Shown here: positions 22,610-33,603 of the stretch, one piece after another | Layout: each line of letters opens with the position of its first letter | Numbering within the stretch: the first letter of the stretch is position 1 | From: Isoetes taiwanensis | Lineage: Eukaryota > Streptophyta > Lycopodiopsida > Isoetales > Isoetaceae | Reading direction: 5' to 3' | DNA: 64,000 bases | Assembly: GCA_021234155.1 (NCBI GenBank) | Contig: JAJEKV010000016.1 | Location: 2,110,001-2,174,000, forward strand | Translations under genes and position numbers: made by a program | The notes under the pieces: model-generated | What the model saw: the letters and a program-made list of their open reading frames with translations, nothing else | The model's database searches: none | What the model was told of the DNA's origin: nothing

Positions 22610-24839
22610 TTTTCCTTCAAGTAATTGGCATATACGTGGCGGTGTTGTGCGAATAAGCTATCATGCTTCGATCGTCCGATATGTAAAAGTGAGTCTCTTT
22701 CACCAACTTACGATCGCCAATTGAAAGATTTGGAGTCTTGTCTTTCTTTGCATGTCGTAAGTAATGTGCACTAGTATAGAACGATCATTCCTCAATGCAT
22801 CGTGCGGATCTCTGCTGAATTTTGAGCGTATAGTTTCGGCCAAAGTCTATAACGGTACAGCGGTATCCTCGGAAATGTTTGCAAGCATTCCCTAAAGCGA
22901 TCGCACTGCCACCTTGCCATTATAATTATGGGGGATGAATTGTTTGATAAGCGCATCAAGCATGCTCCATAAATTCATGTCTTGGCGTGCTCTTATAAGC
23001 CAACTTCATAACATCCTTCGTGGTGACTACTGGCTTTCCCCCTTTGCCTGTATCTTTACGTGAGTTTCTGTTATCTGCAATGTAAGAGCAAATGTAAAGG
23101 TCATAATCATATTTCAAGGTCACATTTAAGAAAATCAGTGCAGCTAATTAATTGAAGCTCATGTCAACCATACTAGGCAGTAGCTACCACTCTGGATCCC
23201 ATGTCTCTCTCTCTCTGCTTATTGGTTCATCTTGTGGTCAGATAACAATTTGAAAAGACACTAGAGAGCACATATCTGAAAGAAGGAAACAAACTGCCAT
23301 GAACAACCTTTTCTAAATATCCACTCAAGTTACCACGTTACAGCATATTTTGCAACAAATACTCTTGTTTAGCAACCCTAAGTGTCCATAAGCGGATCCC
23401 TGGTCTTGTTTAGCAACCCTATGCAAGCAACACTTACAGCAACAACTCTATAAATACTTAAAAACATGCTACCTTATAAGATCAAATAACACGAGCGACC
23501 TGGCGAGCATCCTGCAGATCTACAAACTCTAAAGATCAAAGAAAAGAATATCAATGCATGTAACTAATTGAATGCTCACCTTCTCGAAGTTCTTCCAATC
23601 AAGCTTGATTGACTTGCTCCTCTCTTTGGGACATCTTTGGAACGATTTCAGTCCACAAGCATTACAATCCATGGTCAAACATGTAGACTTATACCAAGCT
23701 GCTGACTCGTCCTTAGGACACACCATAGTTTTCCACATTTCCTTTGGTGCTTTGTTGAAAGTATGATTGCTCGCTGCACATATTGGGCCTGGACCACAGA
23801 TATTACATTTGCATGTACACCTAACACCATGCATGTTAGAATCTCGTCTCAGCTTGTTGATTGCCTGCCTAACAAATTCCATTCGCATGTGGTATATGCA
23901 GCAGCAGGTCTCCCTCTCTTTAAGCCTTTTTACAAACTTAGGCTTCAAAGTCTCGAACAACCTGAGACCTATTTTCATGTCTGGATATTGATGCTTAAAC
24001 CTCCTATAAAACGTGACCTGAAATGTAATAAACAATATAAGACAGAGAGAAGCTTTTTATTGTGAAAACATAGAAGCATTTACATACCTGACTCTCCTCC
24101 AAATAATGAAGTGGTTGTAGGTTATAAGGCTTGGGAATCTTGTCACCATTATTATTCCTCCTCAATTTCATAACTTGCCTTTTATTTGGGCATACCCTAG
24201 TTTCAGAAATCCAAAAGTTGTATACCTTCATGCCGATCTTCATCCAGATAGTCAATTAGGATCTGCATTTCCTTTTGAACATAGACCACGGGCCTCCAAA
24301 TTCAGTAAACTTCCTCCTGTCCAATGCGGCATAGACAGCCTTTCTTCTCATGTTCAAAACCTTTGCAACTGCTGACCGATTGGTAGATCCATTAACTGCC
24401 ATCATCAAGGTGGATGCTCTTGCTTGATTGATGTCTTGTGTCCTAGCACGCTTATTAGCTTCAAGAGTTTCCTTCATATTCTCAACAACATGTTGGTACA
24501 CTTGTAATTTCTTGTTTCCAATGATCCCAAACTGGGTAGGTGTTGCTGCCACGGATATGATTTCTGTCTATCGGTTGAGGATGTACCTTGAGGCAAACCT
24601 TGTTGATGTGATCAACAATAATTCTAGTGTTTACACTTTGGTAGTCACCTTTTCCTTCACCTTGTTTGTTTCTAAAGCCAACTTTTTTGATTCCCTCTTC
24701 CTCTTTCTTTGCAATTTCCTTTTAGCGGATAAAATTCTTACGCATGCGGTATTATGAAATGCAATTGCAAACTTTCTTGCACTCAACCCGAACATACACA
24801 GGCGATGGTTCTAAGTACTCCCTATTTGGGTTGGGCTCC

Positions 24840-25060
24840 CATGAAACCCTTCCTATTTTCCATGGAAACCCTTCCAATTTTCCATGGAAAATAGAAGGGT
24901 TTCCATGGAAACCCTAAAACTTTCATTAAAACCGGGAAGGGTTTCCATGGAAACCCTTCCTATTTTCAAAAAAAAAATAGGAAGGGTTTCCATGGAAAAT
25001 AGGAAGGGTTTCCAATTTGAAAATCGAGAAGGGTTTCCGTGGAAAACAAGAAGGGTTTCC
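24840..25060. repeat. Palindrome cluster built on GGAAGGGTTTCC / GGAAACCCTTCC
   Basis: About ten copies of GAAGGGTTTCC or its complement in mixed orientation within 220 bp, many joined through CCATGG. The longest perfect palindrome is 26 bp, 24935-24960, centred on CCATGG at 24945-24950. Two further copies flank 26610-26660 near the right end of the same transposon. It could fold into extended hairpins. Confidence 0.85.
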
Positions 25061-26573
25061 GCGAATTTTTTTTTTAAAAAACACACCGTGAGCCTTTATG
25101 GCTCACACTTTTTCGACACGGACGCTGACATTAAGGTGCGTCCATCGAGTGAAGGTGGGTTATTTCATTGTGCACATATCAAGCTAGGATTGCACATTGA
25201 ATTGTTTTCTAAGGTTACAAAATAAGTAAACCTTTAACAAAATTGCCCTTAACAAATCCCAGCCGATTTCTTGCCAAATAAGCCCAATATTCTTTGTTAA
25301 TCTATGGGGCTTTGGAGTAAGATGGGAGGGAGCATAGATCCGACCATGATTCAGCGATTTTGATGTCTAATCTTGGGCCTTTAGAGGGTACATTAGTTGG
25401 TGCACGGCGGTCTTTGCGGCGGTGGAAAGCCTATGATTGCGGGGAGAAATCGTGGGCAATCCATGGGAGCTTCGGATCAAAATGTTGGGATCAGCCATAA
25501 GATCATTCTAGCAAAGTTAATTGAAAAATAGAAAGCATTTGGATGTCCAATTTGAAGGGACAAGTACATTCTGAGTTCTTGACTATAAGCGAGGGCTTTT
25601 TTGCAAAAATGGAAACCAAAATGAGCAAATCAGATGGGGCTTTTGCAGGTGTTCAGGTTCGGAAGGGCCTCTTGAGCCAATGATGAAAGTTAATTAGAAT
25701 TTGGCCTTGAAATCGAATGGATTTGGAAGAAAAAGAAGATCGGGGCTCCTTATTTGGGGGAAATCCGGGCTGATCTAATTGGAGCACTAATTGGCCAAAT
25801 TGGATGGGGCTTTTTGCACATCTAGATTAGGAAGGCAATTTGAGCTAGTGGGGTGAAGGAATTAGATTTTGGCCCCATAACCATTTGGAATTAGAAGAAA
25901 ATCCCCATCGGGTACGTAATTAGGGCAGAACCTGTGATTGAAGCTGTGATTGAACAATTGAAACCCAAAGCAGGGGGTGATCTCATGAATATTGTGTGTC
26001 CCTATGTCAAATCGGGCTGTAAATCATTTCATGCGTTCGAACTCACTATTGAAGCATTTCCAGATGGATTCTTTAGGCGGATTCTTTTGATGCCATATAT
26101 CCGCCAAAATGTAACTATGGCATGATTCATACCGTTGTTCCAAAATAGAGTTCCCCAAATCCACAAACTGCTCTTTGCTCTGCGAAAAAAAGAAACAAAT
26201 GACGAGAAAAACCTCCCGGGGAAGCCATTTTTCTTGATAAAGAAGAAAGATCAGGAAAGAATGTGCGCTTAAGAGATGCAAAGTAGAATCTAAGGTTTTC
26301 TTTGGGAAGAAGGAGAAGAAGAGAATTTGTTTCGATTTGAAGAACGAAGAGCAGGCCTTGTTTTTGAAATACGGAAGAAACGCCTTGGGTCTGGACAAGA
26401 ATCCATCATTTTCGTTTCCTTTAGTCGCCCAAATCCGCACCAAATCCGCCATAGTTGAAGCACCAAATCCATATAGCTGAAGCTTAGCAGTGAGGAACAA
26501 GAAAAGCAGGGCATGATCAAAAGCGGGCATGATCGAGGGGCAGAATTTTCGTAGTGATTAATTGAAGCATTAA
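25061..26573. other. Spacer between genes B and C of the transposon
   Basis: No recognisable gene. Around 25500-25930 a weakly repeated segment of about 160 bp recurs (landmarks GATGGGGCTTTT and GAATTAGATTTTGGCC). A minus-strand frame at 26024-26530 is open for 168 codons but low in complexity (FLFLTAKLQLYGFG); I do not support it as a gene. Confidence 0.45.
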
Positions 26574-27125
26574 TTACCGATGGCTATCTTGAAACCCCAA
26601 AAAAAAATTATTGTGGAAACCCTTCCGGATTTTAGGAAATTTGGAAGGGTTTCCATTTTTTTTTTTTAATAACCCCTGTCGAGGGAGATAGTGTGGCGTG
26701 CTTGAGCGGTTTCGGGGAACCTTGTCATCAAGAATTGGAGATAAGACAATCTCAGACATGTCTGCATTGATGGGATTTCGAAATTGCATGCCATTGCAAC
26801 AATCTTCCTCTTCATCCACACTAAAATTTGGAATTCTATCTTGGATGTCAATTCCCAAAGTAGAAGCAAGCTCTTCTGGATCTTGGCCTCCAAATCGAGT
26901 GGCAAATTCGGCAGCATACCTTGCAACCAGATCCATTCAATTCCAAAAATGAAAAAATGACATAACCAAGAATTGTCCATTCGATTTGGAGCCGGCAGAA
27001 TCGGGAAGAGCGGGAGAACTAGCCTCTGAGTTTGGATCAATGACATGGCCAACTAACTTCCTAAATTGGGGGAGGATTTGAAGCTCTCTCTCCTCCCGGG
27101 CTGTGAAGGGCCCGAAAATATTCAT
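26574..27125 (-). pseudogene. Gene C: small unrecognised gene beside the right transposon end
   Basis: Starts MNIFGPFTAREERELQ at 27125, about 75 bp inside the right inverted repeat. The frame breaks at a TGA that overlaps the ATG of the next segment (MDLVARYAAEFATRFGGQDP, from 26936). That second part continues with an acidic stretch (FSVDEEEDCC) and RNRSSTPHYLPRQG before running into the GGAAACCCTTCC repeat. One inserted or missing base would join the halves. It is on the same strand as gene B and could be its first exons or a separate product. No domain recognised. Confidence 0.35.
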
Positions 27126-27136
27126 AGGAAAGTACT

Positions 27137-27154
27137 AAGCACCCCCAAAGCACC
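27137..27154 (+). repeat. Right copy of subterminal direct repeat
   Basis: Same orientation as 4421-4438, one mismatch in 18. Confidence 0.6.
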
Positions 27155-27175
27155 ATATGTCGTTGACAAAAAAAA

Positions 27176-27201
27176 TGTCCCCCACCTACACGCTTTCACC
27201 C
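27176..27201 (-). repeat. Right terminal inverted repeat
   Basis: Complement begins GGGTGAAAGC, then GTGTAG and a G-run. It pairs with 4381-4406. Confidence 0.7.
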
Positions 27202-30200
27202 AAAAAAATAGATGCTAGATTCATTTTTGCATAATTTCAACTGGAGTAGTTTAGAGTAGCAACTTAAATAGCACACTAGTAAACGTGTGCCCGGCGTTGC
27301 CGGGCTAACGTCCTGGCATTGTTTTTACTCGGCTTTTAACGTCCACATGTCTTCGACAATATCGCATGTTGATATTGGCAAGAATGGATATTATTTGCTT
27401 TTGTAATTATTTTTGTTATTGAAATTGCCTCTTGACATTATCATCAATGTATTAACTTTGAGTTTATAGATTTCAGTAGAGAAAAGCACACGTTTATAAG
27501 CAATGTGAGGGGCAGTTAAATCTACCTCTAGAGACAAAAAATTTGGAAAGACAGATCAAAACTTACGCTCAAAATGTCACCCTTAAAAGTAGTTAAATAC
27601 ATCAACAAAAAGTAGTACAAGAATGCAAAACACAAAATTTTGTCCTGGTTCATTGGCGTACTTTAACTGAATATACGTTACTATTGTTCCCTACATTTGT
27701 TGACTAAGTTCCTTATAGGATTTGTTTGAATTTTAACGTGCATGTGTGGGAAGTGCTTGTGCTCTGAAGTTTAGAGTGACTTCATTGGCTCAAGTCCTTA
27801 ACCCATGCTAGTTGTCTCAACGATCTTGTTGAGGATCTATATAATAGTATACGTTACTATTGTTCCCTACATTTGTTGACTGAGTTCCTTATAGGATTTG
27901 CTTGAATTTTAACGTGGATGTGTGGGAAGTGCTTGTGCTCTGAAGTTTAAAGTGAGTGCATTGGCTCAAGTCCTTAACCTATGCTAGTTGTCTCAACGAT
28001 CTTGTTGAGGATCTATATAATTAGACACCCATATCAACCTTGAATCTTATCAACCTTAATCTTAAAGGCATGAGTTGTCGAACCTTGATTATAAAAATTA
28101 TCACAATCCATTCAACATATGACACAAAGGAAATCATTCAACTGATTTTAAAATGAAGAGCCCTTTTAAAGAATTTAAAGATATTAAATTCAGTTTAACT
28201 ATTGTTAGTGCATGCTCTTGCATGGCCAATAAAGTGAACAATTCATTTTCTTGGTAAATTGTCTATGGCATGTGCCCAATGTCAATGATAAAAAGGAACA
28301 TAGAGGTTACGGCCAGCCAAATAATGCTCATATAAGCTCATAGAATGAAAGGAGTTGTGCTGTAAAGGGTGAGCAAGAGGGGTTGTGCTCAAACGGGTGT
28401 GATATGGACTTCTGATATAGCGTGTGTATCAGCATGGGCTTCTGATTTACATCAATGCATTGCTCTGCTTCAATCTCATTATCTGACAATATATTATTGA
28501 TTGTGACTGGAAGACTGTTCAGAATGTTCATCTCTGCCACGATCTCACATCTGACACATTTGCAACATTATCAAAGCTTGCTGATTGTGAAGACAGTCAC
28601 AGCTCAGAATCTAAACTATTGCAGATATTGTGAAGACAGAATCTAAACTATGGCATCCTCTGTGCAGTAAACGAAAATGAAGGGGAGTGGTAGAAACTCG
28701 AAGCACAATGAACAAAAACAAAACTCTTATCTCTCAAACAGTTGAGCTCCACAGATTTTTCAAATGGCTGACCAATCCGGCAGTCTTTCTCTGGCTTGAA
28801 GCAGCAAAAATGCAAATAGTCAATCAACAAACCCTAAAGCGTGCATCCCGTTCTAGGAACTGACATACAAACCTGAATATGGTTCATTCTAACAATGCAT
28901 GAGGACATGACTACATGAGGCAGCTTTTGCCATGACGAATCAATCTGCTGGTGCTGCAATGGACCCCTAGCGTTTCTTATTCTCTTATTAGTGGCCCGTA
29001 GTAAAGCAAAATTGAATCCGAGCTGCATCCAGTAGGGCTCAGGATACTCTTACCCTGGATTGAGGATACTCAGTAAGCTGATAAAACCGTATTGAGGGAA
29101 GCCCCCGTACAAAAAATACCTGCAAAAATCTTCAGAAATGGACTGCCATTCTTCGACCAGGTGAGAACATGCCTCTGGCTCTACAAAATGCTGCCAAAAT
29201 CTTCTACAAAATCCTCAAAATGCAGCGGAAATCCTCTCCAAAATCTGCAAAATCCTCTGCTAGCAAAGGACATGCACGTGGCTCAAACTCCTGTTGCCTA
29301 AAGCCGGAAGAAAAAGAAAGCAGTTAAGAGAAAAAGTAACGACTGATGGGAATCCAGAAGCAAACATGGATGTAAGATCAAACCCTTATTGAATGCCTTC
29401 GCAGAAAAACATCATGCAAGAGCTAAAGAGCATGAACCCTGAAGAGAATGTTCCTAAGCCATGAGGAAAAACTTGTAGATGGATATAAATTCAGAAAGGG
29501 CAACAGTAGAGCATCAAAAAGTGACAGATTCAGGAATGAAAGAACTTCAGGCTTACGAAGAAATTACCTGATACAATCAGACCAGCAACCAAAAAGCTTT
29601 TCCTTTAAGCTTTTCCTGCAAAAAGCAAAAAACATTTCATATCTGCAGTTCCATTTCTGAAAAGAACAGAGGATAAAGGATAATGTGTACCTCGGCCTGG
29701 TTGAATGTTTGAAGGAAAACAAAGATGCTTGTCCGATGCCTAGGTCTCAGAATACAGTCAGTCAATTACCTCCACCAACACTTCCTGTCGATACCTCTGT
29801 CGATACCTCTGTTCTGCTCTGTCTCCAAAGCCCAACCTCCAGCCGTGCACCAAAATGCAAGATCCAGCCTTGCACGTTTTGAATCCCAAGATCAAGCCCT
29901 GCGCACCAGCATCCTAGCTACTTAAGACGACTGGGCACCTGAAAAGTTTAGATTGCTGCAACAAATGTCTAATTAGTACTTACTCAGCCCGATGGCCATT
30001 AAAGCAAATTTGCAAGTGTATTGAATAGGTTATTTGCTTCTCATGGCATTAATAATATAACAGTTCCTATAAGCATATTACCAGAATGGAAATGTTGTAT
30101 GGAGAAATAAGACCCTATTGGAAATGATTGTTATAACTTGAATCCCTCTCAACTTTTGCTGCCACCATCTACCCTCATTGCTTTATGGACATCTGACAAA

Positions 30201-32333
30201 CGTAAATATAAGGCAATTCTCTTCTACATGCCAAAGGAAATGAAAAGGAAAGAAATAAACAGCCTAAATAAGAAAGCTGTTTTTTTTCAGAAGAAATGTT
30301 CACCAGAGTACTAATAAGGGAAACACAATTGTAGCTAACAAAATCCACATTGATGACAGATGTAAAGGAAGAATAATCAAAATTTTGGGAATGTTGTTAT
30401 ATGTGCAGACCTGTATTAGAAAGCATGAATCCAAACATAAGAACTCCACGTACTTTAGATCTGCAATAGACATAAAAAAGCCTTTCAAGATGCAAAACAC
30501 AGTTCTGCTTTTGGAGAACTCTTGAACCAAACGTTATCCATTAAGCTGAAATCAAATTGGTATAACTATTATGACACTGAAATATCAGGCCCAGTGATAC
30601 CTGCTATCTAGGTCTCCCCATTGTTTTCTACCACAGTGTCAAAACTATGATAACAAAAATGGCAACCATAGATAATATTAAAATATGATTAACAGACAAC
30701 TAAGCTGACAGAAGTATGTTTGGAGCAGATCCCACATTTGGACAGAAAAAAGAGATTTTTGCAGTGAAAGGGGTTCTTTTTAGGCTTAAAGCATCAATGC
30801 TTCTTGGCAAGGGCGACAAAAACAAAGGAAGCAGCAAGCACGGACAGACTATGGATGGAATGGATAGTCATGTACGTTGCTGCAGAGGAAATACAGAGTA
30901 TCGAACAATAGAAACGAAAAGGATGGGTGGATAGATAGCCAGGCATTCATATAGGCATTTCATATCCGTCTCTCTCTGAGATATAAAATCACGCATTTGC
31001 ATGGCAGATAAAGTTATAATTTTGCAGTCTATATGTTACAATCTATAGCATGAAGTTCACGTTTCTGTTAAATCAGAGTTTTAGCTTCTATTAAGACTCA
31101 CAGTTTTAATCAGATTGTACCGTACTCCTTTGCTTCACCGATTCCTATTCTTTAGCGATTCCTGAGCTTCAACAACTGCAAATAGAAAGCAAAAACTCTG
31201 AGATTTGGAGCTTGCGAAATCCTAATAGAAGCACAAATAGAAGCACAAACTCCTGTTTCTGATAGGTTTCATACCTGCTTCAGTGATCCTCTGCACTCTA
31301 GAATCCGCTTCAAAATCCCAAGGTCGAAGATGAAAATCTGCCGCTTGCTTGCCGGCTCTGATTTTCCTATAAATCTATAAATCCATCTCTGAAGAAATCG
31401 GCAGACATTATGCCAGATTCGATTATCACACCAAACGGCTCTGCCGTTTTGAGAGAAGAGTGGAGGATTGAAAAAAAAAACGGACAAAGCCTAAAAAGGA
31501 AAAATGGGCGAGAAATTAGCCGGGAAAAAGGAAAAGTTCCCAAAACTCACGCTTTTGGCCCAAAAATCACGCCGGAAAAATGCGGACACCGGCGATCCAA
31601 TGATGGCAAAAACCCCTAGCCCCGAAAAGTAACCCAAAAACGGCTCAAACTCTAACCCAAAAACACATTCCGGTGCCAAATTCACGCTTTTGGCCGGAAA
31701 ATGGAGTGTTACAGGCGGCCGGAAAAAAGAGGACACCCACCCCAAGAAACATTTTAAGTAAGTAGATAGTTGCTCCAAGATTTAAAAAAACTTAGATGTC
31801 ACATTTGTTTAAGCAAGAAATAAACAAGACATGAATTAGAATATAATAGAAGTTTTGTTTGTATTACGAATTGGAAAAATGTGCGACAAAGAAACTTTAA
31901 AACCCCAAATCTAATTTCGGTGTGCATTTGATTCGCCACCTTGCATCGGCGTGCACATATATCAATGACCCCACGAATTGTTGAAGTGTCAAATTCGGGT
32001 AATTTGTAAAAAGAAAATGTCGTAGCGAAGGCCCGACATGCGACGATAATACAATGTGACGGGTCCAGCACCCGACCAACACTTGCCTCGCCTACACACG
32101 ACATATGTAAATAGAAAACATACCCTAAAGTCAAAGAATCCTGAGTAGTTTGATTAGCAGTATTTTCTCCCATCAGCTCCACGAGAGTAGATCCTATAGC
32201 AGGGGTAAATATATCATGTTGTTAAGCTTATGTTGTAATCTACACATTCTACTACTGGCTTCATTCAGTTTGCACCTATCAGTGGCCATTTCAGATCCTT
32301 ATCTGCACACTTAGATAATGCCTTCACAGGTTT
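27202..32333. other. Intergenic, no gene seen
   Basis: AT-rich. Contents: a short hairpin CCCGGCGTTGCCGGG near 27290-27304, the 176-bp duplication at 27671-28020, and a CT/A-rich patch with repeated AAAATCCTC around 29190-29260. A duplicated segment with CACGCTTTTGGCC occurs at about 31548 and 31684. A minus-strand frame of 127 codons at 31799-32182 is not recognisable. Confidence 0.45.
27671..28020 (+). repeat. Tandem duplication of about 176 bp
   Basis: The two copies start near 27671 and 27847 with TATACGTTACTATTGTTCCC and end with GTTGAGGATCTATATAAT. They differ at only a handful of bases, so the duplication is recent. Confidence 0.88.
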
Positions 32334-32880
32334 GTGATAATAAAAAATCTTTTTCCCTCTCAAGAGGACATGCAATCTATTGTGTTGGTTAAGGTGCGTC
32401 GTATTATTTTTGAAGAGCGGGGGTTGCTTCTTGAGTCCAATATTATGATGGAGGATTTAAAAGCAGTTGTGGTGGACAAGTGCCTTGGTCTAGATGGCTT
32501 CCCTAGTGAATTCTTTCAAAAGTCTTAAGATTGGTTGGAGGACGATGTATATGATGCTTTCTGTGGATTTCAGAGATTTAGTTGCCTTGACAAGATGTTG
32601 AACACGGGTCGTATCTCCCTCATTCTTAAGAGAAAGGAACCAAAGACTATTTCTGACTGGCGACCTATACATTGATTTCCTCAACGAGATCTTTGCTAAG
32701 ACATTGGCAGAAAGAGTTCGAGATATTTTGGCTGAATCTATCTCTTCAACACAATCTAATTTTCTCCCTCATTCTCAAGAATGTGGTTGTTGCATATGAT
32801 GGGGTCCAGTTATAAGATCATAGAGTGATGTACCTTAAACTTGATTTTGCTAAAGCATATCATTACAAAAGCATAGGGTT
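32334..32880 (+). pseudogene. LINE (L1-type) reverse transcriptase fragment
   Basis: Contains CLGLDGFPSEFFQ, TGRISLILKRKEPKTISDWRPI, then in a shifted frame an AKTLAERVRDIL-like piece and finally LKLDFAKAY. These are the ordered N-terminal motifs of L1-type LINE reverse transcriptases (DGF..EFF, LI.K....DWRPI, LD..KAYD). The catalytic FADD box is absent because the fragment stops at about 32880. A TAA at 32526 and frameshifts show it is dead. Confidence 0.82.
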
Positions 32881-33304
32881 TTTGCGTCAACCCCTGCGTC
32901 ATTACCTTTTAAGGTTTGAGCTCAAAAGTGACACAAATTTATGTCATTGCATCATAACTTGGGTCAATATAGTTTGTCAACTACAATGTCACCATGCAAA
33001 AGATTTGTGTCGATTTGTTGTTACTTTTATATGAGCTTTTGTGATACTGATTGCATCGTGTATGATGTGAAATTTGTGACAAAATTTAGAGCCAAATACA
33101 TCAATAGTTTTATATGAATTAAAACATCTTTAGTTCGTAATTTTTGCTACACATTTATTTTGTCATCTTTCATAAAAGGTTGTATCATCTTATGGTGTCA
33201 ATGCTCTATTACATATTGTGGCATTTATGTCACATGGTTAAAAAAAGTAGTAATGTCGTAAGATTGTAAAGTAGAAATACATAAATATCGTGTTTATAAG
33301 ACTA

Positions 33305-33393
33305 TCCATGTTGTACGTACAACCGTCAATTGTTACCTCACCTTCTTCCATGTTGTACGTACAACCCTCAACTTTTACCTCACTTTCTTTCAT
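33305..33393 (+). repeat. Two 44-bp units carrying the palindrome TTGTACGTACAA
   Basis: Units begin TCCATGTTGTACGTACAACC and end CACCTTCT or CACTTTCT. A degenerate third start follows at about 33391. Confidence 0.8.
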
Positions 33394-33575
33394 GTTGCTT
33401 GTCCATTATCCCCATGCTCTGGAGATACTGTAGCATGCTATAGCCATTAAAGTCACTTTACACATGAAAGTCACTTCGATGTTATACCTTCTATACAAGA
33501 GTCACATACACACTTAATAAGTGCTTTGCCCTAAACCCCATCTCTCATCTGTAAACCCCTCATTGTTCACACTTA

Positions 33576-33603
33576 CCTCCTCCTCCTCCTCCTCCTCCTC
33601 CTC
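33576..33603 (+). repeat. (CCT)n microsatellite
   Basis: About nine copies of CCT. Confidence 0.85.

Larger units (their letters stand above)
8813..24552 (-). pseudogene. Gene B: RNase H-fold transposase-like gene, split by a retrotransposon
   Basis: Minus-strand exons at 24552-24088, 24017-23580, 23074-22610 continuing after the inserted element at 9551-9242, and 9164-8813. Splice phases agree for exons 1/2 and 3/4. The N-terminus has a helix-turn-helix-like segment (ending RRKAVYAALDRR), then ISETRVCPNKRQVMKLRR. Exon 2 has RETCCCIYHMRMEF and clustered Cys pairs (CTCKCNICGPGPIC; CNACGLKSFQRC), probably a zinc-binding module. Exon 3 has VIDFGRNYTLKIQ, then after the insertion FWSDGCAAQFKS and HGKGEHDGVGA; the two Asp are plausible DDE/D-type acids. 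Exon 4 has LKGTKNIH and SCFCTSC. I recall this motif order from uncharacterised eukaryotic transposase-like proteins but cannot name the superfamily. Frameshifts near 24255 and in exon 3, a TAA at 8993-8995 and the insertion make this copy dead. Confidence 0.6.
4381..27201. mobile_element. DNA transposon with 26-bp terminal inverted repeats, interrupted by a chromovirus
   Basis: The left end reads GGGTGAAAGC at 4381 and the right end is its complement, GCTTTCACCC, finishing at 27201. The outer 26 bp match at about 23 positions in inverted orientation. Both ends are flanked by AAAA (4377-4380 and 27202-27205), consistent with a 4-bp target duplication but weak evidence because the site is A-rich. 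A subterminal direct repeat (AAGCACCCCC, then A or T, then AAGCACC) sits at 4421-4438 and 27137-27154. Removing the 13,058-bp LTR element leaves about 9.8 kb. The body carries gene A (plus, 4630-7197), gene B (minus, 24552 to 8813) and gene C (minus, 27125-26574), so A and B converge. The superfamily is unresolved: a 4-bp duplication would fit Sola-like elements, but this is only a hypothesis. Confidence 0.65.

Noticed and set aside
24853-25225. Frames with repeated VSMETL or GRVSMET
   Set aside because: Produced by the GGAAGGGTTTCC palindrome cluster on both strands.
26024-26530. 168-codon minus-strand frame
   Set aside because: Low-complexity FFFLS-type composition, no domain, and no splice-consistent neighbours.
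31491-31778. 95-codon minus-strand frame rich in Phe and Pro
   Set aside because: It comes from a short duplicated A/C-rich segment; composition is not protein-like.
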